The notes below the pieces were generated by a model. The model worked only from the letters and a program-made list of their open reading frames with translations. It was not told where the DNA came from and made no database searches. Below, piece after piece: positions 36,192-45,148 of a stretch of DNA of 61,964 nt. Origin of the DNA: JBBSBY01 sp038250835 (GTDB taxonomy: Bacteria > Desulfobacterota > Desulfomonilia > Desulfomonilales > Desulfomonilaceae); the NCBI GenBank assembly GCA_038250835.1, contig JBBSBY010000009.1, positions 1-61,964 on the forward strand, written 5' to 3'. Position numbers and translations under genes: made by a program. Position 1 is the first letter of the stretch. Each line of letters starts with the position of its first letter.

Positions 36192-37430
36192 ATGACCTTC
36201 CCTGATATTGAAACTCAAATGATGAAAATTTTACGTGGAGTTGAGGAAATCATCCATGAAGAAGAAATGCGCCGCATGATCCAGTGGAGCATGGATAAAA
36301 ATGTGAAACTTCGCATTAAGTTAGGCGTAGATCCCACTGCGTCGGATATACACCTGGGACATATGGTGACCATCAGAAAGTTGAAACATTTCCAGGAGCT
36401 TGGACACACGGCAATTTTTCTGATCGGCGATTTTACCGCCCGCATCGGTGATCCTACGGAGCGAAATGAAGCTCGCCTCAGGTTGACTAAAGAGCAGGTT
36501 TGGGAACATGCAAAGTCATTTAAGGAGCAGGTATTCAAAATTCTTGATCCTGATAAGACGGAAGTTCGCAATAACGGCGAATGGTTTGATTCCATGTCTT
36601 TCGCTGATTGCCTGGACTTAGCTTACAGATCCACCGTCGCTCGTATGCTTGAGCGCAACGACTTCGAAAAGCGTTTCAAGGATGGGAGCCCGATAAGCAT
36701 CACCGAATTTTTGTATCCCCTTATGCAAGGTTATGATTCCGTCGCTCTACAGTGTCACGTGGAACTTGGCGGTACGGATCAAAAGTTTAATCTGCTTGCC
36801 GGTCGTGATCTTCAGATTCAGCACAAGCAACCACCTCAGGTTGTCATCATGACCCCGTTAATTGAGGGTCTTGACGGCGCCAAAAAAATGAGCAAGACCG
36901 AACGAAACTACATCGCGGTTGATGACACGCCGGAAGATATGTTCGGAAAAACCATGTCCATTCAGGATGATCTTATTGTGAAATATTTTACTCTGCTTAC
37001 GGATGTTGATCCTGCGGAAGTGGAGCGATTTAGAGTAGGGCTCGAACAAATTGAGGCGCATCAAGACCTCAATGATCCCCTGCATCCCATGCAAATTAAA
37101 AAAGCCCTTGCCGGGGCAATTGTCACCGAGTACCACGGCGCCCAGGCGGCAAGACAAAGCGCGGAACACTTCGAGAGAGTAGTTCAACGAAAAGAAACTC
37201 CGGATTTGATGCCGCTCAAACTTTTTTCGAAAAAATCGGCGCCTGCCCAGGAGATCGTGACCACTGCAAGCGGAGTTTCAGGTTCCGAGGCTCGAAGGCT
37301 TATCAATCAGGGGGGAGTCAAAATCAACTCCGTAAAGCTATCAGACCCTGGAGCTATGATTGATCTGAATTCCGATGAAAAAATTCTGCAGATAGGCAAG
37401 AGAAAATTCTTCAGGATTAAAGCCGAATAG
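36192..37430 (+). CDS. tyrS: Tyrosyl-tRNA synthetase
   Basis: A 412-residue class I synthetase that charges tRNA-Tyr. The HIGH motif appears as DIHLGHMV and the KMSKS motif as AKKMSKTERN; ELGGTDQKFNLLAGRD is typical of the TyrRZ-like bacterial group. A C-terminal S4 domain (SGSEARRLINQGGVKIN) binds the tRNA. The frame opens with TTG 36177, but ATG 36192 with AAAGG eight bases upstream is more likely. No T-box leader is seen. Confidence 0.95.
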   Translation: MTFPDIETQMMKILRGVEEIIHEEEMRRMIQWSMDKNVKLRIKLGVDPTASDIHLGHMVTIRKLKHFQELGHTAIFLIGDFTARIGDPTERNEARLRLTKEQVWEHAKSFKEQVFKILDPDKTEVRNNGEWFDSMSFADCLDLAYRSTVARMLERNDFEKRFKDGSPISITEFLYPLMQGYDSVALQCHVELGGTDQKFNLLAGRDLQIQHKQPPQVVIMTPLIEGLDGAKKMSKTERNYIAVDDTPEDMFGKTMSIQDDLIVKYFTLLTDVDPAEVERFRVGLEQIEAHQDLNDPLHPMQIKKALAGAIVTEYHGAQAARQSAEHFERVVQRKETPDLMPLKLFSKKSAPAQEIVTTASGVSGSEARRLINQGGVKINSVKLSDPGAMIDLNSDEKILQIGKRKFFRIKAE

Positions 37431-37540
37431 CTGTTCCCCCGATTAGATATAACCTTCGGGAACTTAGAAAAAGAATGACAAATTAGTCAATCGATTCTAT
37501 AGTCCATTTTTATTTTGATCGCCATTTTAGAGGTAACGAT

Positions 37541-37984
37541 ATGGGTTCTAAATATTTGTTGATTCTCACGGCATGTGTATTGTTTTTAGTTCCTTATAGC
37601 GCCTCCGCCGGCTGATGTGATTCCCAGGTCTTCTGGAGTGAAGGCCCTAATTATTACAATCCAATGTCTCAGCCTCAACAACAAGCGTGGGAATCGCAAA
37701 ACCAGGATTACTCTTACAGTGTCAACGGCAATTCCAATATAGCGCCTCAGCGGCCGGCGCCGACCCGGCAGGGCGTGATTGCGCCCCAGCCGACGACCTC
37801 CACGGTTTATAAATCCTTTTACCCGAGCAACCCATCCATTTCTCGTAATTCGTCGGCGTCTGATACCGGTCGGAAATTACAACCAAGGCCCAGGCCCCAC
37901 AAGGCAAAACAGAGTCGGTTCAATTCGCCTCCCGCGAACTCAAACGCCGTTCTGTCAAAACGCTTCGGCCGGACTTTGTGGTAA
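37541..37984 (+). CDS. Small secreted Pro/Gln-rich protein with in-frame TGA (candidate selenoprotein)
   Basis: ATG 37541 with AGAGGT upstream starts a signal peptide, MGSKYLLILTACVLFLVPYS then ASAG. Codon 25 is TGA (37613-37615), and the same frame stays open for 122 more residues: CDSQVFWSEGPNYYNP, a Pro/Gln/Ser-rich body, and the end KRFGRTLW. Downstream of TGA, GGTCTTC pairs with GAAGGCC around a TGGAGT loop (37627-37646). The loop starts 18 bases after the TGA with G in second place, as expected of a bacterial SECIS. It resembles the protein at 60472 in layout (signal peptide, (V/I)FW motif, Pro-rich body, Trp near the C-terminus). A nonsense mutation is the alternative reading. Function unknown. 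Confidence 0.55.
37627..37646 (+). promoter_or_regulatory. SECIS-like hairpin after in-frame TGA
   Basis: GGTCTTC/GAAGGCC, seven pairs with one G-T, closes a six-base loop TGGAGT. It is placed 11 bases after the TGA, with the loop at 18 bases. Confidence 0.5.
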
Positions 37985-38241
37985 AATAGCATAAGAATAT
38001 CAAGATTATTGTAGACATGCCCGGTGTTTTGGTATTATAGTGTAGATTAGTTTACCAGAACTTGAGCCGGCGCTTCATAATCAAAATGATTGACTGCAAT
38101 ATGCGTGGGGGTTTTCGGGATAGATCTTATGATCCGTCAGTCTTGCTAAGCCTCCTCCGCTTTGTACGCTCCGCTCTGATCATATGACGCTAGCCCGCAA
38201 TCAGCGTTAGTTCACGCGATTGGCGCTCGGAAAGGGTCGCT

Positions 38242-38715
38242 GTGGCTGATAAAACTCGGAAAGTTAAAAAAACCAAGAAAGTTGCTAAGCCACCTGAAAC
38301 TACGGTTTCTGATCCGTGGTGGGAGGATGACCAAGATATTGAATCGTGGTTTGAACCCAAAACCGCCGTGGAATTCGATCCTGATAATCACATTCTTCCA
38401 TCCCCTCTTATTCCCGGACGCCAAAACGAGCGAGTAAATTCCATAAGACGCAGCTATGATTTATTAAAGCAGTTTACCGCCGAAGAACTCCGCGTACTTT
38501 TGGACCTGAAAAGAAATACGTCCACCAAGGCCTGGACCTTGAGAGAAGATTTGCTGGTCTTGACATCCACACAAAGCAACAGTGAACTCGCTGAGATGTT
38601 GAATGCCCGCAACAAAGAAGCGATTAAAAAGCGCCTGCAACTCTTGAAATCAAAAGGTCTAATTAGGAGACATCCTGAGGCCGACGAAGACGTCGAATCA
38701 TCCGCTGAAGCATAA
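38242..38715 (+). CDS. Hypothetical protein with C-terminal helix-turn-helix-like region
   Basis: 157 residues with no recognised family. The N-terminus is Lys-rich (KTRKVKKTKKVAKPP), followed by an acidic, Trp-rich stretch (DPWWEDDQDIESWF). Residues about 75-145 look like a Myb/winged-helix unit: WTLREDLLVLTSTQSNSELA then NKEAIKKRLQLLKSKGLIRR, i.e. a Trp-initiated helix bundle that could bind DNA. The start is GTG 38242 with GAAAGGG upstream. It is convergent with the DedA gene. Function is open. Confidence 0.7.
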   Translation: MADKTRKVKKTKKVAKPPETTVSDPWWEDDQDIESWFEPKTAVEFDPDNHILPSPLIPGRQNERVNSIRRSYDLLKQFTAEELRVLLDLKRNTSTKAWTLREDLLVLTSTQSNSELAEMLNARNKEAIKKRLQLLKSKGLIRRHPEADEDVESSAEA

Positions 38716-38751
38716 TTAGATATCCCGGGATGCTATGTCGGCTCGCAGCAG

Positions 38752-39372
38752 TCACATTGACCCATTGGCGGTTCTCGTCTTTTTTATGTGAGTGGCCACA
38801 AACCAGATCCCACCGATTGCAAGCGCTACAAGCATTATTATATCCAACTCATGCGAATACTGCTGCACAACTCTCCAATTCTGCCGCAATTTAAATCCAC
38901 ATACCAGCAAAAAGCTGTTCCAAATAGTGGCGCCGACAACAGTGTAAACGCAGAAGGGTAGGAGCCGCATTTTACCCAACCCTGCGGGTATTGAAATCAG
39001 ATGCCGAACTATGGGGATGAATCTGCTTATGAAAATCGTGGAAGAGCCGTGCTTCGCAAACCAGCGTTCCGTAAATTCCAGGTGTTCATGATTAAGCAAC
39101 AAATATTTTCCGGCTTTTAATACAAAGGGGCGCCCACCCCAATAACCCATGTAATAGGAAATCAGTGAACCGATCAGCGATCCGAAAGATGTGACCAAAA
39201 TGGCCCAAAACATGGAGAATTTGCCCTCAGCCACCAAAAATCCCACAAACGGCATGACAAGTTCACTTGGAACGGGCGCGACCATACTTTCTAATGTCAT
39301 CAACGCCGCCGCTCCAAAGTAACCTGTTGTTTCAATAGCGTACGTAAAATATTCAGCCAGTTGCTCAACCAT
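38752..39372 (-). CDS. DedA/SNARE-associated family membrane protein
   Basis: 206 residues with five or so membrane helices. The DedA motifs are present: LESMVAPVPSELVMPFVGFL at the re-entrant loop, GSLIGSLISYYMGYWGGR, and FISRFIPIVRHLISIPAGLGKM (Arg/Pro-rich). DedA proteins of this type help recycle lipid carriers such as undecaprenyl phosphate and maintain envelope homeostasis. It is a single-gene unit. Confidence 0.92.
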   Translation of the reverse strand: MVEQLAEYFTYAIETTGYFGAAALMTLESMVAPVPSELVMPFVGFLVAEGKFSMFWAILVTSFGSLIGSLISYYMGYWGGRPFVLKAGKYLLLNHEHLEFTERWFAKHGSSTIFISRFIPIVRHLISIPAGLGKMRLLPFCVYTVVGATIWNSFLLVCGFKLRQNWRVVQQYSHELDIIMLVALAIGGIWFVATHIKKTRTANGSM

Positions 39373-39980
39373 TATTTAATCCCTTATTGTCTTAAGCTGG
39401 TGTACTCTTATAAACGGGTTATATGAGCAAACAGGGTTATACATTTCCCGTTTAATCAAGTCCACTCAAAACGTAAACTACTGGAAAGACAATTCATCAT
39501 TTCACGCTCCATGTCAATGAGCCGCAAATTGCGAATGCTGAGTCAAAAACAGGAGCGCTGAGATTATGGAATTCCTCGAAAGGTCTCTCGAACACAGCCT
39601 CTAACGATGTTAAGCTCTGAATGTATAACCAGGCTTGAAGCTTAAATATCTCGGTTAGCCGACTCATAGCAGGAATTATCATTATACCCGTTGTTACTTT
39701 CGAGAATCGGTATAGTCGTTTCCAAGTCAATCTGAGCGCTAAATTATAGAGTTCGAGTATTGACTCGCGCCAAAAAATCTTCACTTCTTAGATCTTGACG
39801 CGGCAAGGGAACTAGGGCAAGCTAAACGGCTGTATAGAATTCCTGAGTCAGCAAACTAAGATAACGTCAATCGAAATTGTTTCGGGACGGTAAGCGCTTC
39901 CAACCCCCTAAAGCTTTGCTCTAGCGGGTCCTGAGATTCATTCTGCTCCGACTATTTGGGATCACGAAAGGAGATTCACA
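39373..39980. other. Intergenic stretch dedA-trpS
   Basis: No gene is supported. It contains MITE-like copy E (39562-39715). The remainder (39716-39967) shows neither a T-box nor any other recognisable leader; AAGGAG at 39968 is the trpS ribosome site. Confidence 0.5.
39562..39715 (+). repeat. MITE-like intergenic repeat, copy E (short, diverged)
   Basis: Left end GATTATGGAATTCCTCGAAAG; right end GTTACTTTCGAGAATCGGTATAG. The interior shares AAGCTCTGAATG, TTAGCCGACTCA and ATTATCATTATACCCG with copy A but lacks the palindromic middle. Confidence 0.55.
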
Positions 39981-40946
39981 TTGAGAATATTATCCGGGAT
40001 TCAACCCACCGGATCGCTCCACATAGGCAACTACCTTGGTATGATGAAACCCATGATAACATATATGGATCGCGGGCTCTTGTTTGTCTTCATAGTCAAT
40101 TATCACGCGCTGACCAGCGTCAACGACAGTCCGAGACTTGCCCAGGGGACGATTAACGCCGCCGCCGACTTCCTTGCCCTGGGACTGGACCCTGATCGCA
40201 GCATATTCTGGGTTCAGTCGGACGTGCCTGAGGTGCTGGAGCTTGCCTGGGTTTTGACCTGCGTCACGCCCATGGGCCTTCTTGAGCGTTGCCATTCTTA
40301 TAAGGATAAGATTGCTAAAGGCATCGCCCCCAATCATGGGTTGTTCGCTTATCCGGTGCTGATGGCCGCAGATATACTGTTGTATCAATCCAATATAGTT
40401 CCTGTGGGCAAAGACCAACAACAGCACATAGAGGTAACGAGGGATATTGCCATAAAATTTAATCACATATTCGGAGAAACCTTTGTTATTCCCGAAGGTG
40501 AAATCAGCGATGATGTGGCGGTCATCCCCGGCATTGACGGCCAAAAAATGTCGAAGTCTTATGACAATACAATCGAAATTTTCCTTGAAGAAAAAGAGCT
40601 CAAGAAAAAGGTGATGAGTATCAAGACTGATTCCATTCCCGTCGAGGAGCCCAAAAATCCCGACACCTGCAATCTCTTTCAGATTTATAAGCACTTTGCG
40701 CCTGGTGACAGGGTAAAAGAAGTTCACGACTTATATAAAAACGGGGGCGCCGCGTACGGAATAATAAAAAAGGAATTGTTGGGCATTCTTTGGGAATTTT
40801 TTAAAGACGCACGAGAGAAGCGCAAGAGATTGCTCGCCGACCAAACCTTTATTAGGCAAACTTTGGCTTCCGGAGCTGATAAGGCTCGGGAGATCGCAAA
40901 GGTGACCCTGGAAGACGTCCGGGGTAAAGTGGGTGTGCTGTATTGA
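39981..40946 (+). CDS. trpS: Tryptophanyl-tRNA synthetase
   Basis: A 321-residue class I synthetase. RILSGIQPTGSLHIGNYLG has the HIGH motif and GQKMSKSYDN the KMSKS motif. The length is standard. The start is TTG 39981 with AAAGGAG seven bases before it; there is no ATG that would preserve the N-terminus. The TGA stop overlaps the TTG start of nth (TTGA), so the two are coupled. Confidence 0.95.
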   Translation: MRILSGIQPTGSLHIGNYLGMMKPMITYMDRGLLFVFIVNYHALTSVNDSPRLAQGTINAAADFLALGLDPDRSIFWVQSDVPEVLELAWVLTCVTPMGLLERCHSYKDKIAKGIAPNHGLFAYPVLMAADILLYQSNIVPVGKDQQQHIEVTRDIAIKFNHIFGETFVIPEGEISDDVAVIPGIDGQKMSKSYDNTIEIFLEEKELKKKVMSIKTDSIPVEEPKNPDTCNLFQIYKHFAPGDRVKEVHDLYKNGGAAYGIIKKELLGILWEFFKDAREKRKRLLADQTFIRQTLASGADKAREIAKVTLEDVRGKVGVLY

Positions 40947-41614
40947 AAAAAGCGGCGGAAAAAGGTGTAGATATCCACGCTGTTGTGAAGATCTTGCGTC
41001 AAGAAGTGAAGCAATATGGCGAGCCTATTGTGACCGAAATCGCCAAGAAGCGGCGCGATCCTTTTCACGTGCTTATTTCTACGATTTTATCGCTGAGAAC
41101 AAAAGATGAGGTGACTCGCGCGGCGTCGAAAAGACTATTGGACAAAGCCGCCACGCCGCAGGGGATTTTAAGATTAACTGATCAGGAGATTGAAAAAATA
41201 ATTTATCCCGTAGGATTTTACAAAACCAAAGCGCGCACATTAAAACAAATCAGCGCGGATATACTGGAAAAATACGGCGGCAGTGTCCCGGATGATTTGG
41301 ATGAATTGCTGAAACTCAAAGGCGTTGGCAGGAAAACGGCAAATTTAGTGATTACCTGGGGCTTTGGTAAACCGGGAATTTGCGTGGATACGCATGTCCA
41401 TCGTATTAGCAACAGACTTGGCTATGTAAAGACGAAAAGCCCCAACGACACTGAAATGGTTTTGAGAGAAAAGCTTCCCCCGGAATATTGGCTGGAATAC
41501 AACGACCTATTGGTGATTTGGGGCCAAAATGTTTGTCGGCCCATTTCCCCGTTCTGTTCTAAATGCGCGATTTACGATTATTGTAGGCGCGTGGGCGTAA
41601 ATATCCACCGATAA
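40943..41614 (+). CDS. nth: Endonuclease III (DNA glycosylase/AP lyase)
   Basis: A 223-residue base-excision repair enzyme removing oxidised pyrimidines. The helix-hairpin-helix LLKLKGVGRKTANLVI contains the catalytic Lys, VDTHVHRISNRLG holds the catalytic Asp, and CRPISPFCSKCAIYDYC is the C-x6-C-x2-C-x5-C [4Fe-4S] motif. The start is TTG 40943, overlapping the trpS stop. Confidence 0.95.
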   Translation: MKKAAEKGVDIHAVVKILRQEVKQYGEPIVTEIAKKRRDPFHVLISTILSLRTKDEVTRAASKRLLDKAATPQGILRLTDQEIEKIIYPVGFYKTKARTLKQISADILEKYGGSVPDDLDELLKLKGVGRKTANLVITWGFGKPGICVDTHVHRISNRLGYVKTKSPNDTEMVLREKLPPEYWLEYNDLLVIWGQNVCRPISPFCSKCAIYDYCRRVGVNIHR

Positions 41615-41844
41615 CTGATATGGGTGAAAAATACACAGAACAAAGCGTGGTTCGCGGGCAATAAAAGTCCGGAAGTGCTTTGCCGACTGAGTCCACTTGA
41701 AGCCGCTGCAGCATCTAAAATTAGGTTCTGAAACTATTTGCCTGGTATATCGAGAATCCAATCTGCTGATTTGATTTGGGAAAGAGAATCATGAAACACG
41801 GAATACCATGTTTAGATTCAAATAGAACGTGTCGACATAAAACT

Positions 41845-41861
41845 TGGCACGCATCATGCTC
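41845..41861 (+). promoter_or_regulatory. Consensus sigma-54 (RpoN) promoter
   Basis: TTGGCACGCATCATGCT has GG and GC ten bases apart and continues CTATAG, just as the site at 29293 does. Start predicted near 41871. No ORF with a ribosome site follows. Confidence 0.8.
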
Positions 41862-41870
41862 TATAGATGG

Positions 41871-42044
41871 GCATTATAGAGGGCGGGCGTAATTGATACG
41901 GAGGCGAACTGGTTACTGAATTATTAGTATTTCAAATTGATACGTAGTAAATGTTTCAAATTATTTATGTTGTTGGGTTTTTCACGCCGCCCCCCTCTAC
42001 CATTAATATTCATATATAAAAAAACGCCGAGTCGGCGTTTTTTT
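41871..42044 (+). ncRNA. Candidate sigma-54-dependent structured RNA, about 174 nt
   Basis: Begins after the sigma-54 promoter and ends in a strong terminator. GAGGG-C-GGGCG (41879-41889) pairs with CGCCCCCCTC (41988-41997) as ten base pairs with one bulged C, enclosing about 98 bases. Inside are two copies of AATTGATACG (41891 and 41935) and two of TTTCAAATT (about 41930 and 41955). No ATG/GTG/TTG frame with a ribosome site is found; the only GGAGG (41900-41904) is followed by CTG and stops after 12 codons. I cannot match it to a known RNA family. Confidence 0.55.
42018..42044. terminator. Bidirectional Rho-independent terminator
   Basis: AAAAAAACGCCGA/TCGGCGTTTTTTT is a perfect palindromic stem with a T-run on both strands. 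It serves the sigma-54 unit on the plus strand and lepA on the minus strand. Confidence 0.88.
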
Positions 42045-42070
42045 AGTTTCGAAGCACAGATGCTTGTCCG

Positions 42071-43870
42071 TTAATCATCATCGTCTGTTTTTAAAACCGC
42101 CAGGAAGGCCGACTGAGGTATCACCACGTTCCCGACTTGCTTCATCCTCTTCTTTCCTTCTTTCTGCTTTTCGAGCAGCTTTTTCTTTCTGGTGATATCC
42201 CCACCATAGCACTTTGCAGTAACATCTTTTCGAAGAGCCGACACAGTTTCACGGGCAATAATCTTACCGCCGATTGCGCCCTGTACGGCGACTTTGAACA
42301 ACTGCCGCGGTATTTCCTTCCGAAGGCGCTCACATGCTTTCCTGGCCCGTTGGTAGGATCTTTCCTTATGAGCCAGCATGGACAAAGCGTCCACTCTTTC
42401 GCCTGATACCAGAATATCCACCTTAACTAAATCGGTCTCACGGTATTCGAGAAACTCGTAATCGAATGAAGCGTAGCCTCTGGAAATCGATTTAAGTTTG
42501 TCATAAAAGTCAAACAGCACTTCGGCCAGCGGCAAGTCAAAAGTCAATTCGACTCTTCCTGAATCAAGGTAGTGCATATTCTTTTGAATTCCGCGCCTTT
42601 CGATGCACAGAGATATGACCGCGCCCAAATATTGCTCAGGGAGTATTATCGACGCCCGAATGAAGGGTTCTTTTGCCGTGTCGATACTTACCGGATCAGG
42701 GTACTTTGCGGGATTATCAATTATTTCTTCCGTCCCATCCTTAAATACCAAAATATACCGGACTGAAGGCGCAGTTAAAATGATTGAAAGATCAAACTCC
42801 CGTTCCAATCTTTCTTGTACGACTTCCAGATGCAACAAACCCAAAAAACCGCACCTGAACCCATGCCCCAACGCCGTGGAATGGTCCTTTTCGTACGTCA
42901 ACGAAGCGTCGTTTAGTTTCAGTTTCTCCAGACCCTCCGATAATTCCTGGTAGTCGTCTGAAGATATTGGATAAAATGAGGAAAATACCACGGGTTTAAC
43001 TATTTGGAATCCTTCCAATGGAGAGTCGCACGGTCTGGAATTGATGGTCACGGTGTCGCCGATTCGTGTATCACTGACAGTCTTGACGCCTGCTATCATG
43101 TATCCCACATCGCCTGCCTGGATAACCTTTTGAGCAAGTCTTTCAATTTTGAAGACTCCCACCTCTTCGACTTTATAGGTCGCTCCATTGGACCAAAATC
43201 GGATAATATCTCCTGCCTTCAGCCTACCGTCGAAGACTCTTAAATGAACAATCGTGCCCCGATACGGGTCCCAATGTGAATCAAAGATCAGGGCTTTTAA
43301 AGGGGCCTCCGGGTCTCCTGAGGGCGGGGGAATATTTTTCACAATTGTCTCAAGAATTTCCTCGATACCGGTCCCCTCCTTAGCGGACACGGCAACCGCA
43401 GTATCCGAATCCAGGCCAAGGTCATTGTCTATCTGAGCTTTGACGCGATCGATATCAGCCGAAGGCAAATCTATCTTGTTGATAACCGGAATAACCTCGA
43501 GATCCTCCTCCAGGGCCATGTAATAATTCGCCAGCGTCTGAGCCTGCACTCCCTGTGAGGCGTCAATAACCAACAAAGCCCCTTCACATGAAACCAGAGC
43601 GCGAGAAACTTCATAACTGAAATCCGCATGGCCGGGGGTGTCAATCAAGTTCAAGATATAATTACGTCCGTCCTTTGCTCGGTAAGGTAGCCCCACACTT
43701 TGGCTTTTGATGGTAATACCGCGCTCCCGTTCTATATCCATTGTGTCGAGCATTTGCTCGCGGAACTCGTAATCACCAACCACGCCCGTAATTTGCAGTA
43801 GTCTATCGGCAAGAGTGGACTTCCCATGGTCAATGTGGGCAATAATGCAGAAATTCCGAATATGGTCCAT
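42071..43870 (-). CDS. lepA: Elongation factor 4 (LepA)
   Basis: A 599-residue ribosome-associated GTPase of normal length. The G domain has AHIDHGKSTLADR (G1), RGITIKSQSV (G2), DTPGHADF (G3) and NKIDLP (G4). EF-G-like domains follow, and then the LepA-specific C-terminal domain with GEKVDALS-like VSGERVDALSMLAHKE and a Lys-rich end. GGAGTGATGA precedes the ATG. LepA influences initiation and back-translocation under stress. No lepB is adjacent. Confidence 0.97.
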   Translation of the reverse strand: MDHIRNFCIIAHIDHGKSTLADRLLQITGVVGDYEFREQMLDTMDIERERGITIKSQSVGLPYRAKDGRNYILNLIDTPGHADFSYEVSRALVSCEGALLVIDASQGVQAQTLANYYMALEEDLEVIPVINKIDLPSADIDRVKAQIDNDLGLDSDTAVAVSAKEGTGIEEILETIVKNIPPPSGDPEAPLKALIFDSHWDPYRGTIVHLRVFDGRLKAGDIIRFWSNGATYKVEEVGVFKIERLAQKVIQAGDVGYMIAGVKTVSDTRIGDTVTINSRPCDSPLEGFQIVKPVVFSSFYPISSDDYQELSEGLEKLKLNDASLTYEKDHSTALGHGFRCGFLGLLHLEVVQERLEREFDLSIILTAPSVRYILVFKDGTEEIIDNPAKYPDPVSIDTAKEPFIRASIILPEQYLGAVISLCIERRGIQKNMHYLDSGRVELTFDLPLAEVLFDFYDKLKSISRGYASFDYEFLEYRETDLVKVDILVSGERVDALSMLAHKERSYQRARKACERLRKEIPRQLFKVAVQGAIGGKIIARETVSALRKDVTAKCYGGDITRKKKLLEKQKEGKKRMKQVGNVVIPQSAFLAVLKTDDDD

Positions 43871-44290
43871 TCATCACTCCAATTTTAGGTATACCGGATA
43901 AAATTGAAAATTTTACGGGGATACGCGTCGGCGGAAGATGTGGTGTATCTAAAGGATTTCTCGAAAGTTCCGTCGAATAAAACCTCTTACCGGTCGTCCC
44001 AGCGCCTGCCCTGGACCTGATCTAGAGAAAGTTGGGACCCAGATCTTCCTGGATGCCGGCTTGCGCTGGAATGACGATAATCAGCTCTGAATGCATCACG
44101 AAGCTTTATTGCTTTAAGTAACTAGCTAGTGATTACTTTCGAGAATCACTATAAATTCTCGACGAAAATTGTAACAGTAAACAGCCGCGAAGTATATGAA
44201 CACGCGGCTTCACATCCAATCGGAAGGAAGCCGCATCTTAATGCTCGTTATATTATAATGGCTAAAGAAGTTAGGTATGTTCGCAGATTT
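43871..44290. other. Intergenic stretch lepA - rhodanese gene
   Basis: Contains MITE-like copy C (43946-44153). The remaining 130 bases downstream of the rhodanese-rubrerythrin stop show no terminator that I can define. Confidence 0.5.
43946..44153 (+). repeat. MITE-like intergenic repeat, copy C
   Basis: About 208 bp. Left end TATCTAAAGGATTTCTCGAA; right end TTCGAGAATCACTATA preceded by GTGATTAC, nearly perfect inverted partners. It is the closest relative of copy A across most of its length, but lacks the TAGCCGAC...ATCATTATAC block near the right end. Confidence 0.7.
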
Positions 44291-45127
44291 TCAGCTCTTC
44301 TCTCTAAGCCTACCCAGTGATTCCAAATGCGCCTTTTCTTCGTTCGAAATCTTGAACAACACTTCCCTGGCCTTTTCTTCTTCCATGCGTTCAGCAAAAC
44401 GCATGTATAAATCCAGCGCCTGGGCTTCAAGCATCATTGAAAGATCAAGTAGGTCGGATCGTGTCGTGAGATAGCTTTTATTCTTTTGCATGAAATCATC
44501 GGCATTGAAGCCGCCTTCGAGAACCGATGAAGCGACATCCGACTCAAAAGCCTCTTTATCCAGTGTTTTGGATTCGACGGTTTTGTAAAGCGAAAGGAGA
44601 TTGTCTTTATGCTTATCTTCAATGGACGCCAGTTTACCCAGCAGAGAGGCAAGCTCCTGATCGGACGTGTCCGTCATGACCTTGCGATAGAAGTCGCCAA
44701 GGCTTTGCTCCATTCCGTAGGCGAGTTTAATAATCTGTAAGGGCGTTTCCTCACCTGTAATCATATCCATGTTGAGTTCAACGGGGCCTTCGGCCTTTGC
44801 TCCATTCCACGCTTGAATGCCGCCCTTTAAGTTAATGACATTGCTGAAACCTTTCCCTGCAAGCATTTGAGCCGCAACTCGGCTCCTACCACCGATGGCT
44901 CAATACACCACCACGGGCTTATCCGGGTCAAGTTCGTTGAGTCTGTCACCCAATTGCGCTATGGGAACCAATTTAGCGCCCGGTATGTGCGAATCCTTAT
45001 ATTCCCCGGGTTGTCGCACGTCAAGCAACGTGTATTCCCCCTCCTGGTGTTCATCCATGAATTTGCGAGCTTCATCCGCATTCATGGATTCAGCGGGTTT
45101 AAGATATCGCTTAATTGTCTCAAACAT
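44291..45127 (-). CDS. Rhodanese-rubrerythrin fusion with in-frame TGA at the catalytic site (probable selenoprotein)
   Basis: Read through one TGA, the frame encodes 278 residues. Residues 1-110 are a rhodanese domain (YTLLDVRQPGEYKDSHIPGA, then KPVVVY, then the loop). The active-site loop normally reads C-x-x-G-x-R-S; here it is TGA-AIGGRS (TGA at 44900-44902, codon 76), followed by RVAAQMLAGKGFSNV and LKGGIQAW. Residues about 130-275 are a four-helix rubrerythrin-like domain with metal-ligand patterns MEQSLGDFY, EDKH, EAQALDLY and EEKAH. A hairpin right after TGA fits a bacterial SECIS. GGAGG lies six bases before the ATG. It is 21 bases behind the SagB-like gene, the likely operon partner. 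The protein may handle sulfane sulfur or selenium together with peroxide, an inference from its domains. Confidence 0.8.
44869..44885 (-). promoter_or_regulatory. SECIS-like hairpin in the rhodanese gene
   Basis: Minus strand GAGCCG-AGTTG-CGGCTC: six perfect pairs, five-base loop with G in second place. The loop begins 20 bases after the TGA, within the 16-37 base range of bacterial SECIS elements. Confidence 0.65.
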
Positions 45128-45148
45128 GGCGCCCTCCAGTTGTTAATC

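Larger units (their letters stand above)
41615..42070. other. Intergenic region nth / lepA holding a sigma-54 unit
   Basis: Between two convergent genes lies a consensus sigma-54 promoter (41845), a structured non-coding interval and a bidirectional terminator (42018-42044). 41615-41840 shows no feature. Confidence 0.6.

Noticed and set aside
39990..40727. 245-residue minus-strand frame inside trpS
   Set aside because: Antisense shadow; trpS shows all its motifs.
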